A stretch of DNA of 64,000 bases from Shewanella basaltis (GCF_023283885.1 NZ_JAKILA010000006.1:62001-126000), one strand, 5' to 3'; counted from the stretch's first letter, positions 28,678 through 38,554 are shown. Translations and numbers: made by a program. The notes: generated by a model from the sequence alone, not told the origin.

Positions 28678-29061
28678 TTTAGGTCTTGGACAATCCATTA
28701 AACTGGTGATGACAATTTCCAACTCATCACTATTGCTTACATTGTTTAATGACACTTGTTCTGTCAGCGCAGACACCACTTCTTCTTTATTCAAAATATG
28801 ATTCGCGCAGTAGTTTATATTGGCTGTTTGATAGCGTTTACCAGCACGATACTTTAATGCTCGCGACTCATAGTTATTTGGATTAATGCGCTTTTTGGCC
28901 TGATTGTCGCGATACATCATAGCGCCATCAACCACACCTTCAAGATAACTTTGACAGGTTGCAGACTCAGATGATGTTAAACAAACATCAAACGAGTTTG
29001 CCGACGCTGGCATAACCAAAACACTGAGCAACAATCCTAGGGTTAATTTAATTAGTTTCAT
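28675..29061 (-). CDS. small secreted protein, Rap1a/Tai-like (tentative)
   Basis: Protein of 128 residues with a clear signal peptide (about 1-21, [21 protein letters not shown]). The mature part has four cysteines and the pattern C-x8-C-x2-YLEGVVDGA, followed by NYCANHIL and MDCPRPK. This pattern recalls Rap1a/Tai-type small periplasmic proteins, known as type VI secretion immunity proteins, but no effector gene is near, so an immunity role is not supported. It overlaps the end of nhaA by 14 bp and is probably co-transcribed with it. Its stop codon lies in a repeat end. Confidence 0.75.
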   Translation of the reverse strand: MKLIKLTLGLLLSVLVMPASANSFDVCLTSSESATCQSYLEGVVDGAMMYRDNQAKKRINPNNYESRALKYRAGKRYQTANINYCANHILNKEEVVSALTEQVSLNNVSNSDELEIVITSLMDCPRPK

Positions 29062-30232
29062 GGCTTCCTCCTGAATTAGGCAGTACTTTGGCTAACCAAA
29101 AATAACCAATCAGTGCTGCAAATAACGAACCTGTTAAAATACCTAACCTTGCATAATCACCAAATGCTGCAGGTGAATGTTCAAATGCTAATGAAGAAAT
29201 AAACACCGACATAGTAAACCCAATACCACACATCACCGCAACAGGCATAATATGCTTCCAGCCAATGCCCGGTGGCAACTCAGCTAACTTCAGTTTTACT
29301 GCAACGTAGCTGAACAACAAGACCCCAACGGGTTTACCTAATATGAGCCCCATCATAATGCCAAGTGTAATGGGTTCTGCGAACGATTCGAGTGACATAT
29401 TGGTTAATGACAATCCAGCGTTTGCAAATGCGAATACGGGTAATATTAAGAACGTACTCCACGGATGTAACTTATGTTCTAAATGCCCTGACGGTGAGGT
29501 ACCATCTTTAGCCCGTAACGGGATACAAAATGCAATGATGACACCTGCTAATGTGGCATGTACACCAGACTTTAATACCGCGACCCACAACATAAAGCCA
29601 ACAAGTGCATATGGGGTTATAGAGGTAATCCCTTTTCGGTTCAGCGCTACCATCAACACAATAGACACCGCAGCAATAATCAAACTGGCCATCGATAAGT
29701 CAGTGCTATAAAACAGCGCAATAATCACAATCACGCCCAAGTCATCAATAATAGCCAAGGCTAATAAAAATACCTTCAGCGCCACAGGCACACGATTACC
29801 AAGCAATGCCATAATACCTAGGGCAAAGGCGATATCTGTCGCGGCAGGGATAGCCCAACCCACTTGAGTTTCAGGGTTTGAATAATTAAACACCAGATAA
29901 AATAACGCGGGGAATAACATACCGCCAACTGCAGCAAAACTCGGTAAAGATGCTTTAGCCACACTCGACAATGCGCCTTCTAGCAACTCACGTTTAACTT
30001 CAAGTCCAATCAATAAAAAGAATAACGCCATTAGGCCATCATTAATCCAAAGTAATAATGGTTTGTTGATATCCAGTTCACCAACACGCAATTGCACTCC
30101 AGTGCTCAAGAAGCCCTGATACAAACTCGCTAATGGCGAATTAGCTAATAACATTGCCAAGGCCACGGCGACCATCAACAAAATGCCACCGGCAGACTCT
30201 TGACTTAAAAAGTTTCTAATTGCACGTTCCAT
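29048..30232 (-). CDS. nhaA: Na+/H+ antiporter NhaA
   Basis: Inner-membrane antiporter that exchanges protons for Na+ or Li+, important for salt and alkaline tolerance. It has 394 residues from the chosen start and about twelve hydrophobic helices. The ion-binding aspartate pair is in [17 protein letters not shown], and [11 protein letters not shown] is also present. ATG at 30232 is preferred over the frame start at 30253 because AAGGAG is six bases upstream and MERAIRNFL is the usual N-terminus. nhaR downstream is its known type of regulator. Confidence 0.96.
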   Translation of the reverse strand: MERAIRNFLSQESAGGILLMVAVALAMLLANSPLASLYQGFLSTGVQLRVGELDINKPLLLWINDGLMALFFLLIGLEVKRELLEGALSSVAKASLPSFAAVGGMLFPALFYLVFNYSNPETQVGWAIPAATDIAFALGIMALLGNRVPVALKVFLLALAIIDDLGVIVIIALFYSTDLSMASLIIAAVSIVLMVALNRKGITSITPYALVGFMLWVAVLKSGVHATLAGVIIAFCIPLRAKDGTSPSGHLEHKLHPWSTFLILPVFAFANAGLSLTNMSLESFAEPITLGIMMGLILGKPVGVLLFSYVAVKLKLAELPPGIGWKHIMPVAVMCGIGFTMSVFISSLAFEHSPAAFGDYARLGILTGSLFAALIGYFWLAKVLPNSGGSHETN

Positions 30233-30436
30233 ATTGCACTCCTTTATAAACAATATATTGAGTCTACCTAAACCTGTAAAACAATAATAATCGATTCTTT
30301 CTACTACTTAACTCGGTATTTCCGAGGTATCTGTTGCTGTAGTGAGCAATTAAATTCCTTTAAATTTTAGCGGATAAAGATCTGAATCCATTGATTAGGT
30401 ATAATCGCTAAAAGTACAAAAAGGAATTGAACCAAA

Positions 30437-31288
30437 ATGAAACAATATTTAGATCTGTGCAAACGCATAGTCGATGAAGGCGAATGGGTTAATAATACCC
30501 GAACTAACAAAAAATGCCTTACGGTCATCAATGCCGATTTAGTTTACGATGTTGCTAACAACCAATTCCCGCTCGTCACCACACGTAAGAGCTTTTGGAA
30601 ATCGGCAATTGCTGAAATCCTTGGTTACTTACGAGGTTATCAAAATGCAGCCGACTTTAGAGCCCTAGGCACCAAAACATGGGATGCCAACGCCAACGAA
30701 AACCAAGCTTGGCTAAATAACCCAAACCGCAAAGGTCATGACGATATGGGGCTTATATATGGTGCGCTTGGTCGTGCATTCCCAAAGCCGACTGGTGGCC
30801 ATGTGGATTTGTTACAACAAATCGTGGATGATCTCAGTAACGGCATTGACAATCGTGGCGAAATTTTAACCTTTTACCATCCTGGTGCATTCGAACTTGG
30901 CTGTTTACGTCCTTGTATGTATGAGCATCATTTCTCGCTTCTTGGTGACACCTTATACCTAAACAGCACTCAACGCAGCTGTGATGTACCTTTAGGGTTA
31001 AACTTTAATATGGTGCAAGTGTATGTACTATTAGCATTAATGGCTCAAATAACCGGTCATAAACCGGGTAAGGCCTACCATAAAATAGTCAATGCGCACA
31101 TTTATGAAGATCAACTCGCCCCAATGCGTGATATACAGCTAACCCGAGAGCCATTTGATTCACCCAAGTTAATTATCAACCCAGAGATAAAGAGCTTAAA
31201 AGACATTGAAACTTGGGTCACATTAGACGATTTTAGCGTTGAAGGTTATCAACACCATGACGCCATTCAGTACCCATTTGCCGTATAA
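30437..31288 (+). CDS. thyA: thymidylate synthase ThyA
   Basis: Converts dUMP to dTMP with methylene-tetrahydrofolate. It has 283 residues. Motifs: [19 protein letters not shown], nucleophile Cys in RPCMYEHH, the dUMP-binding [14 protein letters not shown], and [15 protein letters not shown]. It is longer than E. coli ThyA (264) because of an insertion around [29 protein letters not shown] sequence, as in other marine species. It is on the opposite strand to ptsP, unlike the E. coli arrangement, and lgt is not between them. Confidence 0.96.
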   Translation: MKQYLDLCKRIVDEGEWVNNTRTNKKCLTVINADLVYDVANNQFPLVTTRKSFWKSAIAEILGYLRGYQNAADFRALGTKTWDANANENQAWLNNPNRKGHDDMGLIYGALGRAFPKPTGGHVDLLQQIVDDLSNGIDNRGEILTFYHPGAFELGCLRPCMYEHHFSLLGDTLYLNSTQRSCDVPLGLNFNMVQVYVLLALMAQITGHKPGKAYHKIVNAHIYEDQLAPMRDIQLTREPFDSPKLIINPEIKSLKDIETWVTLDDFSVEGYQHHDAIQYPFAV

Positions 31289-31300
31289 ATAGTCTTAAAT

Positions 31301-31337
31301 AAACGCCCTGATAAATTACTTAGACGGGCGTTTTTAT
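31301..31337 (+). terminator. thyA terminator
   Basis: AAACGCCC (31301-31308) and GGGCGTTT (31326-31333) with a 17-base loop, followed by TTA and TTT, just after thyA. The long loop lowers confidence. Confidence 0.6.
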
Positions 31338-31420
31338 TTGGGTATGCAATGAATACATCGTTGAGCTGAGATATGCTGATTTATCAACGATCTAGAAATT
31401 CGCATTTACTTATTAAAACC

Positions 31421-32221
31421 TTAACTTAATAACAGTTTTAAGCCAACAACCACCAACAAGCAAGCAAAGATTTTTTTTAATACCGGGGTCGGCCAGACAC
31501 TTGCGGCTTTGACGCCTAAAGGGGCACACAATATCGAGGTGATAATGATGCCGCATAACGCGGGTAAATAAATAAAGCCAACCGCACCTTCAGGTAAATC
31601 TGGGGCATCAAAGCCTGCTATGACATAACCGACAGTACCAGATATCGCAATAAACATACCTGTAACCGACGAAAACCCCACAGCCTGGCGCATTTGTAAA
31701 CCACAGTAACTTAAAAAGGGCACCAACAATACACCACCGCCAATCCCCATCAAGCCTGCAATTAATGCGATAACAATAGAAACAGAAAATAGCACTGCAA
31801 ATTGAGGGAGGTTATCACCTGTTTTAACTTTAAATGGAAATGCCATTTGTATTGCCATTAACACGACAAACACAGCAAAGGTTTGTTGTAAATCTTCAGA
31901 TGATATTTGTTCAGACACAAAGGCAGAGGCCAATGACCCCAGCACAATTCCAGGCATAATGGGTTTAAACAACTCCCAGGGGACATTTCCACGCTTCTGG
32001 TGCGCTGTAGCGGATGACATCGAGGTTAAAATAATTGAAGCCAATGAGGTCGCAATGGCGACATGAGTGAGTTGAGCAACACTAACGCCAACTGACGGCA
32101 AGATATAAATTAACGCAGGTACAATGATAAGCCCACCACCAATACCAAGCAATCCAGCCAAAAACCCAACAATGGAGCCTAAAAACAAACAAATAATAAA
32201 AACCTGCAGCATACTATCCAT
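31421..32221 (-). CDS. TauE/SafE (TSUP) family membrane transporter
   Basis: Membrane protein of 266 residues with eight or so hydrophobic helices in two repeats, each with a glycine-rich motif (GFLAGLLGIGGGLIIVPAL near residue 20 and GLMGIGGGVLLVPFLSY near residue 160), the hallmark of TSUP proteins. Members export sulfite, sulfoacetate or other organic anions; the substrate cannot be read here. It follows ptsP by 54 bp on the same strand and lies where lgt is found in E. coli. Confidence 0.9.
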   Translation of the reverse strand: MDSMLQVFIICLFLGSIVGFLAGLLGIGGGLIIVPALIYILPSVGVSVAQLTHVAIATSLASIILTSMSSATAHQKRGNVPWELFKPIMPGIVLGSLASAFVSEQISSEDLQQTFAVFVVLMAIQMAFPFKVKTGDNLPQFAVLFSVSIVIALIAGLMGIGGGVLLVPFLSYCGLQMRQAVGFSSVTGMFIAISGTVGYVIAGFDAPDLPEGAVGFIYLPALCGIIITSILCAPLGVKAASVWPTPVLKKIFACLLVVVGLKLLLS

Positions 32222-32275
32222 AAAAAATACCCTTGATTAATCAGTGCTTCATATCATCGCGTTATAACGAGTATG

Positions 32276-34513
32276 TTATGGATTTATCAGATCATCTAAA
32301 CCATTATTCTCAACAAAACTGCCCAATAAAGTACGCACTTGCTGTCCATTAGACTGCATCAATAACAGTGTCAGTAACTCAGATAAATCTTGTTGAGATA
32401 CACGTCGTAAAATGTAGTTAATTCTGGCTAAACTCGCCTGGTTCATACTTAATTTACGATACCCCATTGCTACAAGCACTAAAGCGCCATAAGGCTCGCC
32501 CGCTAATTCACCACAAACACTGACATCGAGATCATATTGTTCACACTCATCGACAGCCAGTTTCAGCGCACGTAAAATACCTGGGTGGTAGCTGTCAAAT
32601 AACGAACTCACACTCGGGTTATTACGATCAACCGCTAACAAATATTGGGTTAAGTCGTTACTGCCAACAGACACAAAATCGACTCGTTTTGCCACTTCCT
32701 GCAGTTGATACAGCAATACCGGCACTTCAAGCATGACACCAATTTTTGGCCTCACTAGCTCAAATGTGAGCTCTTGATTTAACTCAGTAAATGCTTGCTC
32801 AAGGTACACCAAGGTTTGATCGATTTCATCCAGGGTACTCACCATAGGTAACAGTATTTGTAATTGATGACCTTGACCGCCAGCCTGTAACATTGCTCGC
32901 AACTGCACTAAAAATAATTCAGGATGATCGAGCGACAAACGAATACCACGCCACCCTAAAAAAGGGTTATCTTCTTTAATCGGAAAATAAGGCAAAGGTT
33001 TGTCGCCACCCACGTCAAGGGTACGCATCACGACAGGCCTATCACCCGCCGCATTAAGCACTTTACGATAAACACTGATTTGCTCACTTTCACTCGGAAA
33101 ACGTTGATGCAACATAAACGGAATTTCAGTGCGATATAACCCGATACCGTCGGCCCCTTCAGCTATTTCAGATGAAATACCACTTAACAAACCCGCATTT
33201 AAATACAAATGGATCCGTTGGCCGTCTGTGGTAATCGACGGCAAGCTGAGTTCAGCAGAAAATTGCTTTTGTTTTTCAACATCGGCATCAAGCAGCAACT
33301 GATATTCTTCAATAACCGCAGGAGAAGGAGAAACCAGTAATTGCCCACGAGTTGCATTAAGAACTAATAACTTCTTATCGATATCTGTCGACAAAATGTC
33401 TTCTGTACCAACAATGGCAGGCACACCTAAAGCACGCGCTAAAATGGCTGCATGGGCATTAACCCCACCGCGCTCAGTGACAATACCTGCCAGTTTTTGT
33501 CGTGGAAATTCTGCCAGCAAAGTAGCGTCAACTTCTTTGGCCACTAAAATCACAGGTTTGTCAGGATCAACCTCTAAGCGACCAGGCTCAATCAACTGAC
33601 GCAATACTTTTTGACCCAGCTCGCGAATGTCGCTAGCACGCTCTTTTAAGTAAGGGTCTTCCATCGCTAAAAACTGTTCAATGTAGCGAAGAGATACACG
33701 GCTTACCGCAGATTCAGATTGCCATCCTAATGTCACTTCTCTGGCATACTCGCCACCCAAACTAGAATCATCAAGTAGCAATTTAAAGGCTGTAAAAATG
33801 GAGGCGACATCACCTGACTTTTCACGTTCAAAACGCTGAGATATCGTCGACAACATATCACTACAACGTTGCATTGCTTGCTTAAGCCGCATTAATTCGC
33901 TGTCAATATCGTCACAATGTCGTTGAGGTTGTTCTAGGGAGATCATGCCGCCCAACACCAAACCATGGGCAATAGCAATACCGCTGGAGGCTGTTACGCC
34001 ATTAAACACGACTTGGTGTTGAACATTAGTCACTGCAGCTTTATGTTTAAGGCTTCTGACGACAACGGCGAGTTGGGCTGCCAAGGTCATTAAAAACGCT
34101 TCTTCGCTCTCACTAAATTGTCTTGCTTCGGGTTGTTGCACCACAATAACGCCAACAACCAATTTTTGAAAAATGATCGGCACAGCTAAAAAGGCTCGAT
34201 ATTCTTCTTCTGCCGCTTCGGGGAATAATTTAAAACGAGGATGAATGCGGGCATCAGCAAGGTTAATAGGTTCTTCACGTTGAGCAACTAACCCCACTAA
34301 GCCTTCGCTCAATGGCATACTCACACGACCCACGGCTGATTTTTCGAGCCCTTCTGTAGCAGACAACACAAGGTTTTGTTGTTCAAGGATATAAATAGAA
34401 CAGCAATGGGTTGCCATGGCAATCCGAGTTTGCGCCACTAAAATATTTAATGCACTCTCCAAGCTATTTGCTCTAGCAACAGCCTGGGTAATATCCCTGA
34501 GCATATTTAACAC
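32276..34513 (-). CDS. ptsP: phosphoenolpyruvate-protein phosphotransferase PtsP (EI-Ntr)
   Basis: Nitrogen-branch PTS enzyme I that autophosphorylates from PEP and passes phosphate to NPr. It has 745 residues: N-terminal GAF sensory domain (about 1-160), a helical region, the phosphohistidine domain (TERGGVNAHAAILARALGVPAIVG, about 345-368) and a C-terminal PEP-binding TIM barrel (GIGLYRTEIPFM, MRTLDVGGDKPLPYF, SVGSNDLTQYLLAVDRNN, VCGELAGEP). It is 24 bp after rppH, the conserved partner. Confidence 0.97.
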   Translation of the reverse strand: MLNMLRDITQAVARANSLESALNILVAQTRIAMATHCCSIYILEQQNLVLSATEGLEKSAVGRVSMPLSEGLVGLVAQREEPINLADARIHPRFKLFPEAAEEEYRAFLAVPIIFQKLVVGVIVVQQPEARQFSESEEAFLMTLAAQLAVVVRSLKHKAAVTNVQHQVVFNGVTASSGIAIAHGLVLGGMISLEQPQRHCDDIDSELMRLKQAMQRCSDMLSTISQRFEREKSGDVASIFTAFKLLLDDSSLGGEYAREVTLGWQSESAVSRVSLRYIEQFLAMEDPYLKERASDIRELGQKVLRQLIEPGRLEVDPDKPVILVAKEVDATLLAEFPRQKLAGIVTERGGVNAHAAILARALGVPAIVGTEDILSTDIDKKLLVLNATRGQLLVSPSPAVIEEYQLLLDADVEKQKQFSAELSLPSITTDGQRIHLYLNAGLLSGISSEIAEGADGIGLYRTEIPFMLHQRFPSESEQISVYRKVLNAAGDRPVVMRTLDVGGDKPLPYFPIKEDNPFLGWRGIRLSLDHPELFLVQLRAMLQAGGQGHQLQILLPMVSTLDEIDQTLVYLEQAFTELNQELTFELVRPKIGVMLEVPVLLYQLQEVAKRVDFVSVGSNDLTQYLLAVDRNNPSVSSLFDSYHPGILRALKLAVDECEQYDLDVSVCGELAGEPYGALVLVAMGYRKLSMNQASLARINYILRRVSQQDLSELLTLLLMQSNGQQVRTLLGSFVENNGLDDLINP

Positions 34514-34537
34514 TGTTCCAACCCTCTATGAAATCAG

Positions 34538-35101
34538 TTAACTCCGTTGTTTGCTTCGTTTCTTACTGAATTCGCGCGTTTGCAGCGCTAATGTCGTCGA
34601 TGCGAACTCTTTCATCACTTTTCTATATACATCGCGCTTAAAAGACACTACCTGACGTACAGGGTACCAATAACTGACCCAACGCCAATCATCGAATTCT
34701 GGATGACCTGAAGAATTCAAATTAATGGTGTTATCGTGACCTTTTAATTGTAGTAAAAACCATTTCTGTTTTTGGCCAATACAAACAGGCTTGCTCTCTT
34801 GGCGAACCAAACGCTTGGGCAAACGATAACGTAACCAAGATCGTGTGGATGTTAAAATTTGAACGTGTTCAGGTCTCAGTCCCACTTCTTCGTAAAGCTC
34901 ACGATACATGGCTTCTTCAGCCGACTCGCCATCGTCTAACCCACCTTGTGGAAACTGCCATGAATGCTGACCAAAACGCCTAGCCCACATTACTTGTCCA
35001 AACTTATTACAGATAATGATGCCCACATTTGCGCGAAAGCCGTCGCTATCAATCACATGGACTCCAAAATTAACAAATTTTATATCGTCTGATTGTTTCA
35101 C
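34538..35101 (-). CDS. rppH: RNA pyrophosphohydrolase RppH
   Basis: Nudix hydrolase that removes pyrophosphate from 5' triphosphate RNA ends and triggers RNase E decay. It has 187 residues with the Nudix box [23 protein letters not shown] (about 53-75) and the family N-terminus [33 protein letters not shown]. Length is slightly above E. coli (176). It is transcribed with ptsP. Confidence 0.96.
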   Translation of the reverse strand: MKQSDDIKFVNFGVHVIDSDGFRANVGIIICNKFGQVMWARRFGQHSWQFPQGGLDDGESAEEAMYRELYEEVGLRPEHVQILTSTRSWLRYRLPKRLVRQESKPVCIGQKQKWFLLQLKGHDNTINLNSSGHPEFDDWRWVSYWYPVRQVVSFKRDVYRKVMKEFASTTLALQTREFSKKRSKQRS

Positions 35102-35202
35102 AAAGCATGCCTATCGGCAAACTTCTATTTAGCTTCAATCCAGACTAATAAGTAGAATAAGTAAACTAAAATCAGGAAATTGCGCACAAAATCGCCGTTA
35201 CT

Positions 35203-35489
35203 ATGGCCTGTATATTTTTGCTGGTTGAATTTTAGTCGAGTTAAAACGTGTTCATCGAGGCAAATGGATCAATGCCCAGTCAACTAAGCAACGCGGTATT
35301 TGCAAAGTGCCATTGAACAAAAAGTAACACATTTTTAGCCGAACAATACTGGCGGCGTTTGTTGGCCATTTTTACTGGGTTATCAAATTTCTACGTAAAA
35401 TCAAGACACCTCAACGTCTTTGCCGCGCGGTTGTATATGTGTGTCATGGCCATCATTGGCAACAAAGCAACCTTGAAAAAACATCAGAT
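35203..35489. repeat. MITE-like repeat, family A, copy 1 (degenerate)
   Basis: Matches copy 2 (38281-38554) across its length, including GCTGGTTGAATTTT, TAGCCGAACA, GGCGTTTGTTGG, TTTTTACTG and AACCTTGAAA blocks. The ends are worn (GGCCTGTATATTTTTG left, AAAACATCAG right). Confidence 0.78.
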
Positions 35490-35548
35490 GCTAGATTTAC
35501 CGACAAGATGTAGCCATAAAGTAAACTGCCACAATGATTAGATTCAAT

Positions 35549-36221
35549 TGTGGATAATTGAATAACCTCGTTAACACATAATATTTATCAACAGGAGAGA
35601 TGAACGCAACTGTAGATTATCCACAAAATCTGTGGATATCTCTGTTCGAAACTTTGGTAAACCTTAATAACTGCATAAAAAACAGCAAATACTGTTTTTT
35701 TTGAACAGCACGGATAATCAAAATTAAACATTAAAAAACAAATATTTAAATATTTTCATAGTGTATGAAAATTATCGATCGACAAGATCGCACAAAAAAC
35801 AAACAGCCACAAAAAAGTAGTACAACAGCTTAGACTCACAATCAAGTTATGCACAAATAACAAGACTTATTTTAAATAAAACGGCTAAAAAAGCGATTTT
35901 ATTGCGTTGACTTGGCCTTTTTAATCAGTTAAAGGCATCGATTTATACAGTTATCCATTAAATCTGTGGATAACTGTGTGTGAAATACTAGGGAAAAAGG
36001 AGAGTAACTTGGGACAAACTAATAGACATGTAAACAATATAGATTTAACCCCTTTAAAAACAATGCATTAAATAATAAATAGTTCATTTAATTATACACG
36101 CCATCAAGGTGTGTGTTTTTTAATCAGCATTAATACTGTCACGATATTTGTCATTTTAGATCAATACTTGTTAGCATAATGCCCGCTAAATTACACACTA
36201 TAACAAGTCATCTTATCCACT
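35549..36221. promoter_or_regulatory. cluster of DnaA boxes (datA-like candidate)
   Basis: Exact matches to TTATNCACA: TGTGGATAA at 35549-35557, TTATCCACA at 35617-35625, TTATGCACA at 35847-35855 and TGTGGATAA at 35965-35973. One-mismatch or near sites: TTATCAACA 35585-35593, TGTGGATAT 35631-35639, TTATCCATT 35951-35959 and TTATCCACT 36213-36221. Two pairs are arranged as inverted repeats (35617/35631 and 35951/35965). No replication gene adjoins it. Binding is inferred. Confidence 0.6.
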
Positions 36222-36318
36222 ATTAACCCTAAACCGACCATGCACTTGAGGTTAATTGTTGGCCTTTGTTTGGTATACTATTCACCCACACCAATACCGT
36301 AAGGGTTTTCATTCGTCC

Positions 36319-36987
36319 ATGGCTAAATCCCCTCCAAAAGACCTTAATGAGTTAATGCAAAGAGCAAACAATATGGCTGGGATCCGACTTGCTGATATTG
36401 CTTTTGATAACAATATATCGGTACCAGAACATCTAAGGCGCGATAAAGGCTGGGTTGGTCAATTAATCGAATCCGAACTGGGCGCATTGGCAGGATCTAA
36501 GCCACAACCTGACTTTATCCACCTTGGTGTCGAATTAAAAACGATCCCAATTGATCATAAAGGCAAACCACTTGAAACCACTTATGTCACCGTAGCCCCT
36601 TTAGTCAATATCCAAGGGCTCACATGGCAGGACAGCGTTGTGTTTCATAAGTTACAACACGTTTTGTGGGTACCAGTAGAAGGAGAACGTAGCATCCCAG
36701 TCGCAGAGCGACGTGTGGGAACCCCCATACTGTGGCAACCCAATGCCATTCAAGCACAACAACTCCAACAGGATTGGGAAGAGATAATGGAGTTAATTGC
36801 GCTTGGCAAAGTCGACAAAATAACCGCAAGACATGGAGAAGTACTGCAGTTAAGGCCCAAAGCAGCAAACAGCCACGCATTAACAGAAAGCATTGCAGAA
36901 GATGGCAGCATACAGTTATCAAACCCAAGAGGTTTCTATTTAAAAATTGAATTTACTCAGCAAATTTTAACCAATGCATTTGGCTAA
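36319..36987 (+). CDS. mutH: DNA mismatch repair endonuclease MutH
   Basis: Methyl-directed mismatch-repair nuclease that nicks the unmethylated strand at hemimethylated GATC sites when activated by MutS and MutL. The chosen start MAKSPPKDLNELMQ gives 222 residues, near the E. coli length. The core RRDKGWVGQLIESELGA and the catalytic DFIHLGVELKT (Asp-x6-Glu-x-Lys) are intact. A longer frame from TTG at 36256 adds 21 residues not seen in the family. Its presence implies Dam methylation in this organism. Confidence 0.95.
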   Translation: MAKSPPKDLNELMQRANNMAGIRLADIAFDNNISVPEHLRRDKGWVGQLIESELGALAGSKPQPDFIHLGVELKTIPIDHKGKPLETTYVTVAPLVNIQGLTWQDSVVFHKLQHVLWVPVEGERSIPVAERRVGTPILWQPNAIQAQQLQQDWEEIMELIALGKVDKITARHGEVLQLRPKAANSHALTESIAEDGSIQLSNPRGFYLKIEFTQQILTNAFG

Positions 36988-37066
36988 ATAATCAGGGCCT
37001 GCTGTAAAAGTAAGTTCCATAAAAATGACAAAAGTTTACGCAGGGGCACATTTTTCTGCACATCTC

Positions 37067-37080
37067 TTGATCTAAATCAC
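37067..37080. promoter_or_regulatory. Crp/Fnr-type site upstream of the adenylate cyclase gene
   Basis: TTGATCTAAATCAC fits the FNR/EtrA box TTGAT-N4-ATCAA with one mismatch and, extended to ATCACA, also resembles a CRP site. It is 80-93 bp upstream of the GTG start at 37160. A TATAAA at 37111-37116 could be the -10. Confidence 0.6.
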
Positions 37081-37159
37081 AAATAAACTATCCCAATAGC
37101 GCCGTTCTTCTATAAACTACAGCGCTTATCACTCAACCATTCGGGCATCTAGATAACAA

Positions 37160-38245
37160 GTGAAAGCACGCCGTCAAACTCAAAAATTATTATTCGCTGT
37201 GTTTGCTTGGAGCGTCGCAATGGCGTCATTTGTTTTTTTTCGCTATTCACAATCAGCACAACTACCAGACTGGGCCATTAGTAATGCTGACTTAGCAACC
37301 CTTGCCATTTTCATGGGGTTTGTTTTTGGTGGATTGCATTGGATGTCAAACCTTATCGCCGATTTTAGTGCAATTAGCCGTCTGCCCTATTTGTTCTCTG
37401 TAGTGTTTAAAGGTTTATTCTTAATGCTCGGTGCCACCACTTTGGCCTACGTCACTCAATTTTTAAACATGTGGGCCATAGACAACCACATGGTGACATT
37501 AAGGCAAATGCTCAGTATTCACATCATTTACAGTCCGTCTTTTCAAGCCTTGGTGGTATACCTAGTGGTAGTGCGCGTCAGTTTGGCTTTTATTGAACAA
37601 ATGGCACTTTTAGTCGGCCCAAAAGTCTTACTCAACATAGGATTGGGCAAATATCATAAGCCAAGATATGAGCATCAATTATTTTTATTTATTGATATGG
37701 TTTCATCAACCTCTCACGCCGAAACCCTAGGCGATTACAGATTTAGTCGCTTAATCCAAGATAGTTTTAGTATGTTAGCTGATACCGTTTCAGACAATGA
37801 CGCTGAAATATACCGTTATATGGGCGATGCCGTTTTAATCCATTGGCCCTTAGATCAAGGAATAAAACACGACCGTTGTATGAATATTTATTTTGAATTT
37901 TGCCAACAGCTTAAATGGCAGAGTCATTATTTTGAGCAGCAGTATGGTTTTGTACCTAAGTTTAAGGCCGCAGCCCATTGCGGTCAGGTAGTGGCCGCAG
38001 TCGTAGGCGTACACAAGCAAGAAATCAGTTTCTTTAGTGACGTGTTAAATACCTTGGCCAGACTACAAGATCAATGTAATCCCTTGGGTCAGCGAATGTT
38101 GTTATCGGGGGATGTGGTACATCGATTAGAACAGCAAAATAGCCAGTATCAATTGACAGACCTAGGCCCAATTACCTTAAAAGGAAAACAACACCCAATT
38201 GAAGTATTTGGTGCTGCCCCCCTTAAACCAACATCATCTGCTTAG
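37160..38245 (+). CDS. cyaC: membrane-bound class III adenylate cyclase (CyaC type)
   Basis: Predicted cAMP-forming enzyme of 361 residues, GTG start. About four membrane helices occupy residues 8-150, followed by a cytoplasmic class III cyclase domain (about 170-355). Metal-binding Asp179 (FLFIDMVSST) and Asp223 (YRYMGDAVLIHW) are present, as is a GPITLKGKQHPIEVFG end typical of guanylate/adenylate cyclase domains. In Shewanella oneidensis a membrane class III cyclase beside oxyR (CyaC) supports CRP-dependent anaerobic respiration; this gene has the same location. Substrate (ATP rather than GTP) is inferred from that match. Confidence 0.88.
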   Translation: MKARRQTQKLLFAVFAWSVAMASFVFFRYSQSAQLPDWAISNADLATLAIFMGFVFGGLHWMSNLIADFSAISRLPYLFSVVFKGLFLMLGATTLAYVTQFLNMWAIDNHMVTLRQMLSIHIIYSPSFQALVVYLVVVRVSLAFIEQMALLVGPKVLLNIGLGKYHKPRYEHQLFLFIDMVSSTSHAETLGDYRFSRLIQDSFSMLADTVSDNDAEIYRYMGDAVLIHWPLDQGIKHDRCMNIYFEFCQQLKWQSHYFEQQYGFVPKFKAAAHCGQVVAAVVGVHKQEISFFSDVLNTLARLQDQCNPLGQRMLLSGDVVHRLEQQNSQYQLTDLGPITLKGKQHPIEVFGAAPLKPTSSA

Positions 38246-38280
38246 AACCCTATTCTTGATAAAAATACTGTGGTTATTTA

Positions 38281-38554
38281 GGGCCTGTTGATCTTTGCTG
38301 GTTGAATTTTGTTCGAGTTAAAAACGTTTTAATCGAGGCGAATGGATTGTAGCCTAGTCACCTAAGCAAAATCTGTTCAACAAAGAGTAAAACGTTTTTA
38401 GCCGAACCCTGTGGGCAGCGTTTGTTGGTCATTTTTACTGCGTTATCGACTTTTTATGTAGAATAACTACACCTCAAAGTCTCTGCCGCGCACTTGTATA
38501 TGAGTAATGGCCAACAATTCGCTGCAAAAACAACCTTGAAAGGTCAACAGGCCC
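38281..38554. repeat. MITE-like repeat, family A, copy 2 (intact ends)
   Basis: Terminal inverted repeats GGGCCTGTTGATCTTT (38281-38296) and AAAGGTCAACAGGCCC (38539-38554), 15 of 16 matching, flanked by A and T that extend the symmetry. It has 274 bp and no transposase. It fills the gap between cyaC and oxyR, and its right end contains the oxyR stop codon. Confidence 0.88.

Larger units (their letters stand above)
35102..36318. other. 1.2-kb gene-free region with a degenerate MITE copy and DnaA boxes
   Basis: No plausible gene is present; the only longer frame is a 60-codon one inside the repeat copy. Positions 35203-35489 are a degenerate family A repeat, 35549-36221 a cluster of DnaA-box sequences in very AT-rich DNA. 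It separates rppH and mutH, which are divergent. Confidence 0.75.

Noticed and set aside
35359..35541. 60-codon frame between rppH and mutH
   Set aside because: It lies largely inside the degenerate family A repeat, has no ribosome site, and the matching region in copy 2 does not preserve it.
35549..36221. Chromosomal origin of replication
   Set aside because: DnaA boxes are present, but dnaA, gidA/mnmG, and GATC- or 13-mer-rich unwinding repeats are not; a DnaA-binding control locus is more likely.
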